Source: Deltaproteobacteria bacterium
GTDB lineage: Bacteria > Desulfobacterota > B13-G15 > RBG-16-54-18
DNA: 5,136 nt
NCBI GenBank assembly: GCA_003646745.1
Contig: QMLM01000130.1
Coordinates: 1 to 5,136, forward strand
Direction: 5' to 3'
Numbering within the stretch: the stretch's first letter is position 1; every line of letters starts with the position of its first letter. The notes beneath the pieces were generated by a model, which saw only the letters and a list, made by a program, of their open reading frames with translations, searched no databases and had not been told where the DNA came from. Made by a program: the position numbers and the translations under genes. Of this stretch, positions 1 through 4,396 are shown in pieces.

Positions 1-129
1 GGCAGCATAATATGCCCTTGAAACCGCATCCTCATAATCGCCCGATTTTAAAAGTCTCTCAGATACTTCCAATTTTTTTGTGGCCTTCTCAATGTACCCA
101 TTTATGATTTCCTTAGTGCTATTGTTCAA
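1..129 (-). CDS. HEPN-domain protein (HepT-like), N-terminal part, cut by the window edge
   Basis: The first 43 codons of a gene running off the left edge. The translation contains the typical HEPN opening: a helix rich in Lys/Glu (EKATKKLEVSERLL), then GDYEDAVSRAYYA at about residues 30-42, the alpha-helical HEPN signature of the form 'Ar.ll..gdy.dA.sraYYA'. HEPN proteins beside an MNT gene are usually HepT-type RNase toxins, but the catalytic RX4-6H motif would lie outside the window, so activity cannot be judged. The start is inferred as TTG at 129: an in-frame stop lies just upstream at 135-133, no ATG follows in the visible part, and a strong AAGGGG (137-142) sits 7 nt before it. The gene overlaps the end of the upstream MNT gene by 11 nt in another frame, so translation is probably coupled. 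Family is fairly sure; toxin role is inference from the neighbour. Confidence 0.8.
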   Translation of the reverse strand, partial: MNNSTKEIINGYIEKATKKLEVSERLLKSGDYEDAVSRAYYAA

Positions 130-448
130 TTTTTATCCCCTTTGTCATGACATTATGCATAAAGGGCGTCGGAATAGACTTAAGACGATCGAATTCCGAA
201 ATCGTAAATATCTTTAAGGATATTAGCCTCCCTGTGGAAAGTAAAATCTCCATTACCCCATCGTATAATCTATCTATAATCCGTCTTTCCTTTTTCTCCA
301 GGATGATCAGTAGATCATAGTCAGAATCAAAACGCCAGTCTTCTCGACACCTTGAACCAAAGAGATAAATTTCCTTAATCTCCCCGAGTACAGGGGAAAT
401 TATATCTAAAAACCCCTCAATTATCTTATCTTGCTGTTTGGGTTGCAT
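119..448 (-). CDS. Minimal nucleotidyltransferase (MNT/MntA-like antitoxin)
   Basis: A 109-residue protein of the DNA polymerase beta-type nucleotidyltransferase superfamily, of normal length for a stand-alone MNT domain. The motif GSRCREDWRFDSDYD (residues 31-45) fits the MntA pattern GS-X10-DXD exactly: Gly31-Ser32 would bind the nucleotide phosphates and Asp43/Asp45 the metal ions. In characterised MntA/HepT pairs the MNT protein neutralises the HEPN toxin by AMPylating it. The overlapping HEPN gene directly downstream suggests the same here. A third acidic residue is often present in the later strand, but here that stretch reads RLISLKIFT (74-82), with no acid at the expected place. The ATG at 448 has only a weak ribosome site, and a stop lies shortly upstream in frame. 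It follows moeA by 79 nt on the same strand, but its AT-richer composition and unrelated function suggest a separate unit. Confidence 0.82.
   Translation of the reverse strand: MQPKQQDKIIEGFLDIISPVLGEIKEIYLFGSRCREDWRFDSDYDLLIILEKKERRIIDRLYDGVMEILLSTGRLISLKIFTISEFDRLKSIPTPFMHNVMTKGIKIEQ
137..142 (-). promoter_or_regulatory. Ribosome binding site supporting a TTG start of the HEPN gene
   Basis: On the minus strand AAGGGG is followed by 7 nt and then TTG at 129. It lies inside the 3' end of the MNT gene. It decides the start because the frame has a stop at 135-133 and no ATG in the 43 visible codons. Confidence 0.6.
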
Positions 449-527
449 TTTTGCTATCCATTACTAACCATCTTAACACAAACCCTTTTGAATTAATAGA
501 GGATTTTTTAAGACCATTGAAAGAGCC
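449..527 (-). other. Short spacer between moeA and the MNT gene
   Basis: An AT-rich 79-nt gap downstream of moeA and upstream of the MNT gene. I see no hairpin with a T-run that could end the molybdopterin operon. There is only a weak -10-like TAAGAT and no convincing -35. Read-through from moeA into the MNT gene therefore cannot be excluded. Confidence 0.4.
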
Positions 528-1757
528 TCAGAAGGGCCATACTTCTACTTCCTCTCCCTTTTGGACCCCTTCGGAGTCCATCTCAATCCTGACTAGACCA
601 TCTCCTTTCACCATGGTGGAGATGGATCCCGATTTCCCGAAGATGGGAGACGCTATAAGCTCACCCCCCTCGAGGCTCAACTTGACCCTTACATAGTCCT
701 CTCTCCCTTGGGCCGAAGGGATATTTCGTGAGGCCTTTGCCTTCAAGGTCCAGGGCTGTGGTGCATCCCACCCCTTGCGACCACCCATCTTCCAAAGACA
801 GGGGGCTACCAGTGTCATGAAAATGATCATGGCCGATACCGGATGCCCCGGTAGCCCCCAGATCACCTTTTCCCCAGCTCTGGCCAGGATGGTCGGCTTG
901 CCGGGGCTTACCGCCACCCCATGCAACAGCACTTCCGCCTGCGGCAGAGAACTTATGGCCTCGATGGTGAGGTCTCTGGTTCCTACCGAACTTCCCCCCG
1001 AGATCACCACCATATCCCCCTTATAAAGCCCCTCCAATAGCTTTTTTCGTAGATCCTCTAAACTGTCTTTTGCGATGCCGAGGTGAAAGGGTTCTCCCCC
1101 TGCCTCCAGGGTCAAGGCCCAAAGGGTATAGCGATTTGTATCCCTGATTTCACCCATTTGAGGGACGGAGTCTATGGGGACCACCTCGTCCCCTGTGGAG
1201 ATAATCCCTACCCGCGCTCTGCGATATACCTTCACCATACCTATACCCATGGCAGCTAGGGCCCCCAAGTCCTGCGGTCGCAGCCGATGGCCCCTGTACA
1301 GTATCTTCTCTCCTTTCTTTAGATCCTCACCTTTTTGGATCACGTTCTCCCCTGGGGCTACGGCCCGAAAGACTTCGATGGTCCTCTCGTCGATGAGCTG
1401 GGTATGTTCCACCATAACTACGGCATCGGCCCCCTCCGGGAGCATCCCACCGGTGGCTATCCTCACTGCCCCTCCGGATCTTATGCTAACAGAGGGCCTC
1501 TGCCCCATTTTGACCTCTCCCCATACCTCCAGCAGAGCAGGCCCCCCCTCAGATGCACCGAAGGTATCCCTGGCCCGCAGGGCGTACCCATCCATGGCCG
1601 AGCGGGCGAAGGGAGGAAAATCCTCCGGGCAGGTGACATCTTCGGCCAGGACCCTTCCCAAGGCATCCTCCAACACTACGCCTTCGGCCTCCAAGAGGGT
1701 GAACCCCCTAAGGATCTCCTTTACCTGCTGGGTGGTTTGGACACGGAAAAAGTCCAT
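528..1757 (-). CDS. moeA: Molybdopterin molybdenumtransferase MoeA
   Basis: A 409-residue cytoplasmic enzyme, essentially the length of E. coli MoeA (411). It inserts molybdate into adenylylated molybdopterin, the last step in making basic molybdenum cofactor. Diagnostic segments in order: EDALGRVLAEDV (about 30-41), PPFARSAMDGYALRA (about 48-62), IATGGMLPEGADAVV (about 100-114), STGDEVVP (about 187-194), GEIRDTNRY (about 202-210), SGGSSVGTRD (about 253-262), HGVAVSPGKPT (about 279-289) and GLPGHPVSA (about 301-309). A C-terminal domain IV ends in GEEVEVWPF. No extra binding-protein domain is fused on, unlike some archaeal and deltaproteobacterial versions. The start is chosen as ATG at 1757: AGGAG lies 7 nt upstream, and the ATG shares its A with the TGA stop of the MOSC gene (TGATG), a typical coupled junction. 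A GTG at 1760 is also in frame but sits too close to the ribosome site. Last gene of the moa operon. Confidence 0.95.
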   Translation of the reverse strand: MDFFRVQTTQQVKEILRGFTLLEAEGVVLEDALGRVLAEDVTCPEDFPPFARSAMDGYALRARDTFGASEGGPALLEVWGEVKMGQRPSVSIRSGGAVRIATGGMLPEGADAVVMVEHTQLIDERTIEVFRAVAPGENVIQKGEDLKKGEKILYRGHRLRPQDLGALAAMGIGMVKVYRRARVGIISTGDEVVPIDSVPQMGEIRDTNRYTLWALTLEAGGEPFHLGIAKDSLEDLRKKLLEGLYKGDMVVISGGSSVGTRDLTIEAISSLPQAEVLLHGVAVSPGKPTILARAGEKVIWGLPGHPVSAMIIFMTLVAPCLWKMGGRKGWDAPQPWTLKAKASRNIPSAQGREDYVRVKLSLEGGELIASPIFGKSGSISTMVKGDGLVRIEMDSEGVQKGEEVEVWPF

Positions 1758-2185
1758 CACCCCTCTCCTAGGATGATTACCGCATCCCCCACCTTGACCC
1801 TGCCGCTGCGGATGACCTTCCCGAACCTTCCCTCACGGCTGACGATATATGACCTTCCTAGCTCTTTGAACCTCTCCTTGCCGATGTGACAGATCAAGAC
1901 CTCAGCCTCCCCGATCCTCAACTTTCTGCCTATGCTCAACTCATTCAAGGGAATTCCCTCAATGGTGATGTTCTCGGTATAGATTTCTTCCTCAATGGTG
2001 GAGCTGATGGTTGGGGGGACCAGCTCCATGGCCTCCAGGGGGAGGATGCTTATCTGTCTATCCCCCTCACCGGCATGGGCATCGCCTACCAACCCCCACC
2101 CCTCTTGGAGATAACCTTCGCCCACATTCCTCTTAGGGATTCCCCTTTTCTCAGCCCTATTTACGGCGACTACCTTCCCCTTCAT
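1757..2185 (-). CDS. MOSC-domain protein, cysteine-poor variant
   Basis: 142 residues forming one small MOSC (molybdenum cofactor sulfurase C-terminal) domain. Landmarks: MKGKVVAVN at the start, GLVGDAHAGEGDRQISIL (31-48), YTENITIEGI (69-78), IGRKLRIGEAEV (85-96) and SREGRFGKVIRSGRVKVGD (116-134). Stand-alone MOSC proteins in molybdopterin clusters are thought to bind the cofactor or carry sulfur for it. The region where family members I recall have 'IGK-C...C......GdCvMPREGiF' reads IGKERFKELGRSYIVSREG: shorter and without cysteine. The only Cys is C99, just before it. The protein may thus be a binding rather than a sulfur-carrying form. The ATG at 2185 has GGAGG 4 nt upstream; the gene overlaps the end of moaC by 29 nt and shares its stop region with moeA, so it belongs to the operon. 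Family is sure; exact job is unknown. Confidence 0.87.
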   Translation of the reverse strand: MKGKVVAVNRAEKRGIPKRNVGEGYLQEGWGLVGDAHAGEGDRQISILPLEAMELVPPTISSTIEEEIYTENITIEGIPLNELSIGRKLRIGEAEVLICHIGKERFKELGRSYIVSREGRFGKVIRSGRVKVGDAVIILGEG

Positions 2186-2663
2186 TTCCCCTCCATAGGA
2201 AGTGGCCGCTTTTTCCTCCTTTCTTCTCCACCAGGTGGATGTCGGATATCACCATCTCCCGGTCCACCGCCTTGCACATGTCATAGATGGTCAGGGCAGC
2301 GGTGGCTACCGCTACCAGGGCCTCCATCTCCACCCCCGTCTGTCCCTTTAGCTTTACCTGCGCCTCGATCTCTATCTTGTTCTCCTGCTGTATCGGATGA
2401 AAAGAGATATCTATTGCTGTGATGTTTAATGGATGGCACATGGGGATGAGCTCTGCCGTCCTCTTGGCCCCCATGATGCCAGCGACCTTGGCTACCCCCA
2501 ATACATCTCCCTTCTCCACCCCCCCGGTCATGACCATCTGAAAGGTCTCCGGGCGCATCAACACCGCCCCTGTTGCCTTGGCCTCCCGCAGGGTAATTCC
2601 CTTTTCGGTGACATCGACCATCTTCACCCTTCCCCTTTCATCTAGGTGGGTAAATTTCTTCAT
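2157..2663 (-). CDS. moaC: Cyclic pyranopterin monophosphate synthase MoaC
   Basis: 168 residues. MoaC converts the MoaA product, 3',8-cyclo-7,8-dihydro-GTP, into cPMP in the cytoplasm. Family landmarks are all present and fall at the same numbers as the E. coli active-site residues: Lys51 (EKGDVL), His77 (IPMCHPLN), Glu112/Glu114 (TGVEMEAL), Asp128 and Lys131 (YDMCKAVDREM). The usual end, LVEKKGGKSGHF, is followed by about 12 extra residues ending EGSRRK that arise where the gene runs 29 nt into the MOSC gene. The start is ATG at 2663, giving MKKFTHLDERGRVKMVDVTEK, with AGGAGG (2673-2678) 9 nt upstream inside the last codons of moaA. The frame stays open to a GTG at 2702, but that extension only re-reads the end of moaA. 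Five nucleotides separate it from the moaA stop, so it is certainly co-transcribed with moaA. Confidence 0.95.
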   Translation of the reverse strand: MKKFTHLDERGRVKMVDVTEKGITLREAKATGAVLMRPETFQMVMTGGVEKGDVLGVAKVAGIMGAKRTAELIPMCHPLNITAIDISFHPIQQENKIEIEAQVKLKGQTGVEMEALVAVATAALTIYDMCKAVDREMVISDIHLVEKKGGKSGHFLWRGNEGEGSRRK

Positions 2664-2668
2664 CTCCG

Positions 2669-3658
2669 TTATCCTCCTATGGCGTACATCCCTCTCTGAC
2701 ACTTTTTGAAGCGAAGATCACCTATCCTGTGCCCCTCCGGTTTTGCCCGCAAGGCCTGATGGAGTACCTCCACCAGTTTCACATCGTCCATTGAGTCTCT
2801 CAATGCCCCTTTTATGTCGATCTCTTCATCAGAGAATAGACAGGTTCTGATCTTTCCGTCGGGAGTGAGGCGTAGCCGGTTGCACAGGGCGCAGAAATGG
2901 CTGCTGATAGGGGAAATGAAGCCAATCTCCCCCTTTGCTCCCCTCAAGTAATACCTCTTGGCCGGCCCATCGTTGTCTTGAGGCCTTATAGGGATCATCT
3001 CCCCTAACTCCCCGATCTCCTCCATAACGTGAGAATGGGGGACTACCCTCTCATTGTCCCAGCCGTTGTCCTCCCCCACGGGCATAAATTCGATGAACCG
3101 GACATGGAGGGGGTAGGTAAAGCTTAAGCGGGCAAAGTCCTTCACCTCATCGTCGTTAAAGCCTTTAATGACTACTACATTGATCTTCACCGGCCGCAGG
3201 CGGCACCTCATGGCCTCTTCGATGCCCTCCCAAACCTCCTTAAATCTATCTCTCCTGGTGATGTAGGCAAACCTATCAGGGCGCAAGGTATCGAGGCTGA
3301 TATTGATCCGCCGAAGCCCCGCCCTAACCAGATCCGCTGCGTACTCCTTCAGGAGGACCCCATTTGTGGTTAGACTTAGATCCTTAATCCCCTTGGTATT
3401 TGCAATTCCCCTGATTAGATCCACCACCCCTCTCCTCACCAATGGTTCACCACCGGTCAGGCGGACCTTGGAGATCCCGTTGCGGGCGAAGACCTCAACC
3501 ACCTTCAGGATCTCCTCATAGGTGAGCAGCTCTTTATGCTCAATCAACTTCACCCCTTCTTCCGGCATACAATAGCGGCAGCGCAGGTTGCATCGATCGG
3601 TGATCGATATCCGCAAGTAGTTTATCTCCCGATAGTAGCTATCGAGCAGCATCTTCAT
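2669..3658 (-). CDS. moaA: GTP 3',8-cyclase MoaA (radical SAM)
   Basis: 329 residues, the normal MoaA length. With MoaC it carries out the first stage of molybdopterin synthesis: a radical-SAM rearrangement of GTP. The N-terminal 4Fe-4S site is DRCNLRCRYC (Cys23, Cys27, Cys30), followed by RLTGGEPLVRRG (67-78, the SAM-binding GGEP) and INISLDTL (118-125). The second cluster, which binds substrate, is the C-terminal CALC-X13-C set (Cys256, Cys259, Cys273). The protein ends in the Gly-Gly tail (AIGG) that the family needs for activity. The ATG at 3658 is preceded by GAGGG with about a 4-nt gap; a second ATG two codons in (3652) is less well placed. It is the first gene of the operon and lies behind a riboswitch-like leader (3724-3824), so it is probably controlled by cofactor level. 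Confidence 0.97.
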   Translation of the reverse strand: MKMLLDSYYREINYLRISITDRCNLRCRYCMPEEGVKLIEHKELLTYEEILKVVEVFARNGISKVRLTGGEPLVRRGVVDLIRGIANTKGIKDLSLTTNGVLLKEYAADLVRAGLRRINISLDTLRPDRFAYITRRDRFKEVWEGIEEAMRCRLRPVKINVVVIKGFNDDEVKDFARLSFTYPLHVRFIEFMPVGEDNGWDNERVVPHSHVMEEIGELGEMIPIRPQDNDGPAKRYYLRGAKGEIGFISPISSHFCALCNRLRLTPDGKIRTCLFSDEEIDIKGALRDSMDDVKLVEVLHQALRAKPEGHRIGDLRFKKCQRGMYAIGG

Positions 3659-3665
3659 GTTTCCC

Positions 3666-3719
3666 TCAAACTTTAAGGGCCAATGACCCCGTGTCGGTCA
3701 TCGGCCCCTTCCTTTCCAA
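3666..3719 (-). CDS. Possible 17-codon leader ORF between the riboswitch and moaA
   Basis: An ORF from TTG at 3719 to TGA at 3668-3666, translating as (M)ERKGPMTDTGSLALKV. The GGAAAGGAGG segment of the riboswitch lies in front of it, with GGAGG 7 nt from the TTG, an excellent ribosome site. The stop falls inside the moaA ribosome site (TTTGAGGG), 7 nt before the moaA start, an arrangement typical of translational coupling. An internal ATG at 3701 would give an 11-codon version. Translating ribosomes would open the strong hairpin at 3675-3709. The peptide resembles nothing I know, and the ORF is short enough to be chance. Confidence 0.27.
   Translation of the reverse strand: MERKGPMTDTGSLALKV
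3675..3709 (-). promoter_or_regulatory. Strong hairpin ahead of moaA, likely riboswitch expression platform
   Basis: In the minus-strand RNA GGGCCGAUGACC (3707-3696) pairs along its whole length with GGUCAUUGGCCC (3688-3677), with one G-U pair and a 7-nt loop GACACGG. One A-U and one further G-U extend it to 14 pairs. The 3' side is followed by UUAAAGUUU, too poor in U for a convincing intrinsic terminator, and then by the moaA ribosome site. Its loop and 3' arm can instead pair with the aptamer (3735-3746), and its last bases CCCUU can pair with the moaA site GAGGG. It therefore looks like a switch element rather than a fixed terminator. Confidence 0.6.
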
Positions 3720-3723
3720 TTTT

Positions 3724-3824
3724 GGACCTCCTTTCCGAACACGGGGGGCGGAACCGTTTCCAGCTCCACCTTTTCGGCCACCCTCCATATCCCCATGGAC
3801 TTAGGAGGAAGGCTCGGAGGATCC
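3724..3824 (-). ncRNA. Moco-type riboswitch (molybdenum cofactor RNA motif) upstream of moaA
   Basis: Hand-folded minus-strand RNA. P1: GGA(U)CCUCC (3824-3816) pairs with GGAGGUCC (3731-3724). P2: CCUCC/GGAGG (3808-3804 with 3786-3782) contains the classic 11-nt tetraloop receptor, CCUAAG (3805-3800) facing UAUGG (3789-3785), and is closed by UCC-AUGG-GGA. P3: CCGAA (3777-3773) pairs with UUCGG (3739-3735); after an internal loop a 10-bp stem GGUGGAGCUG/CGGUUCCGCC (3770-3761, 3756-3747) carries a GAAA tetraloop (3760-3757), the natural partner of that receptor. The 3' internal-loop segment CCCCGUG and the following GGAAAGG match, in order, CCCGUAU and GGAAAGG at the same structural place in the E. 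coli moaA leader as I remember it. Location directly upstream of moaA fits the known role: sensing Moco (or its tungsten form) and lowering moa expression. Helices are inferred by eye, and the ligand is inferred from the family. Confidence 0.8.
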
Positions 3825-3834
3825 ATGCGATCCT
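3818..3834 (-). promoter_or_regulatory. Small hairpin between tRNA-Leu and the riboswitch
   Basis: AGGAUC (3834-3829) and GAUCCU (3823-3818) pair perfectly around a 5-nt loop GCAUG, starting 5 nt after the CCA end of the tRNA. It shares bases with the 5' strand of riboswitch stem P1, so the two cannot form at once. It could protect the new 5' end after tRNA removal or compete with P1. It has no U-tract, so it is not a terminator. Confidence 0.4.
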
Positions 3835-3839
3835 AATTT

Positions 3840-3927
3840 TGGTGCCGGAGGAGGGATTCGAACCCTCACGAGCGCACGGCCCGGGGGATTTTGAGTCCCC
3901 TGCGTCTCCCAATTCCACCACTCCGGC
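3840..3927 (-). tRNA. tRNA-Leu (anticodon CAA)
   Basis: An 88-nt class II tRNA including the encoded CCA. Acceptor GCCGGAG pairs with CTCCGGC, followed by discriminator A and CCA. The anticodon stem GGGGA/TCCCC carries the loop CTCAAAA, giving anticodon CAA, which reads UUG. The long variable arm (CGGGC/GCTCG around a short loop) is typical of leucine tRNAs, and the T arm is GAGGG-TTCGAAT-CCCTC. It has its own perfect promoter upstream and no terminator downstream. The moa riboswitch begins 15 nt after its CCA end. Confidence 0.97.
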
Positions 3928-3936
3928 CTTGAAAAA

Positions 3937-3965
3937 ATTATAGGGTTTTCCCTCAGGTGTGTCAA
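3937..3965 (-). promoter_or_regulatory. Consensus sigma-70 promoter for tRNA-Leu and probably the moa operon
   Basis: On the minus strand TTGACA (3965-3960), a 17-nt spacer, then TATAAT (3942-3937): a perfect match to consensus in both boxes and in spacing. Transcription should begin about 7 nt later, leaving only a few nucleotides before the mature tRNA 5' end at 3927. With no terminator seen behind the tRNA, it is also the best promoter candidate for the moa genes. Confidence 0.92.
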
Positions 3966-3983
3966 TCAAAAAGTATTGACACA
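3958..3983. repeat. Inverted repeat holding both divergent -35 elements
   Basis: TGTGTCAAT (3958-3966) and ATTGACACA (3975-3983) are exact reverse complements around an 8-bp centre, CAAAAAGT. Each arm contains the -35 box of one of two divergent promoters. The symmetry reaches two to three bases beyond the hexamers, so it may be an operator as well as a consequence of paired consensus boxes. Confidence 0.75.
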
Positions 3984-4004
3984 GATAAAAACCCTTTATA
4001 TAAT
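3976..4004 (+). promoter_or_regulatory. Consensus sigma-70 promoter for tRNA-Ala
   Basis: TTGACA (3976-3981), a 17-nt spacer and TATAAT (3999-4004): both boxes and the spacing are perfect. The expected start, near 4011, leaves about 5 nt of leader before the tRNA. This fits the high expression needed for a stable RNA. Confidence 0.93.
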
Positions 4005-4016
4005 TTTAATTACAAA

Positions 4017-4092
<76 letters not shown>

Positions 4093-4100
4093 AGGAAAGC

Positions 4101-4131
4101 AAGGGGTTAGCCCGGTGGCTAGCCCTTTTTT
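4101..4131 (+). terminator. Intrinsic terminator of tRNA-Ala
   Basis: GGGTTAGCC (4104-4112) pairs with GGCTAGCCC (4117-4125) around the loop CGGT, with one G-U pair, and flanking A/T pairs extend it. A run of six T (4126-4131) follows directly. It lies 8 nt after the CCA end of the tRNA, a standard Rho-independent arrangement. Confidence 0.93.
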
Positions 4132-4396
4132 AATTTTCTATTCTATTAGGAAAAATGGCACACAGACTGATGTGATTTTTCCCGATAATTCCCTCAATTA
4201 CTAAATATACTCCTTCATTTTATGTTGATGATGAAGGTGCCGAAATAAGCGGATAAATTGACAAAAATTGTCACAAACATCGAGGGTTTCATCCTTACTT
4301 TTGCACGAACCTGGAATTACAAGGACTTACAAAGATCTTATTGTGGTACAAATTTTGCTTAATTTATTAGGTAGGGATAATTTTGAGGTGGTAGCG
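4132..4396. other. AT-rich non-coding stretch upstream of the membrane-anchored protein gene
   Basis: No gene is supported here. It contains an inverted repeat CCTTCAT/ATGAAGG (4212-4218 and 4231-4237) and a second, TGACAA/TTGTCA (4259-4264 and 4268-4273), the latter overlapping a TTGACA at 4258-4263 that has no -10 at a usable distance. The open frame that reaches back to TTG 4268 has no ribosome site and no protein-like character before residue 44. The promoter of the gene at 4397 probably lies here, but I cannot place it. Confidence 0.5.

Noticed and set aside
1174..1889. Long plus-strand open frames opposite moeA (to codon 200 and codon 184)
   Set aside because: Shadows of a confident GC-rich moeA gene; Pro/Ser-rich with no recognisable family.
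1886..2422. 178-codon plus-strand open frame opposite the MOSC gene and moaC
   Set aside because: Proline-rich, low-complexity antisense shadow of two well-supported genes.
2664..2702. Upstream GTG start for moaC at 2702
   Set aside because: The extension only re-reads the last codons of moaA; ATG 2663 has an AGGAGG and gives active-site numbering identical to E. coli MoaC.
3675..3709. Calling the moaA leader hairpin an intrinsic terminator
   Set aside because: The stem is strong but the following bases UUAAAGUUUGAG lack a proper U-tract, and the moaA start lies only 16 nt further on.
3683..3943. 86-codon plus-strand open frame opposite tRNA-Leu
   Set aside because: Contains the typical antisense-tRNA false peptide (PEEGFEPSRAHGPGDFESP); no ribosome site and no domain.
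3673..3969. 98-codon minus-strand open frame across tRNA-Leu and the moa leader
   Set aside because: It reads through the tRNA gene and the riboswitch; the middle (GDSKSPGPCAREGSNPSSGT) is the usual false peptide from a tRNA, and it has no ribosome site.
4258..4263. TTGACA as a -35 box for the gene at 4397
   Set aside because: No -10-like hexamer 16-18 nt downstream (sequence there is TCGAGGGT).
4268..4396. Upstream TTG start for the tail-anchored protein
   Set aside because: No ribosome site before 4268 and an unfamily-like first 43 residues; ATG 4397 has GAGG at good spacing and starts just before the domain.
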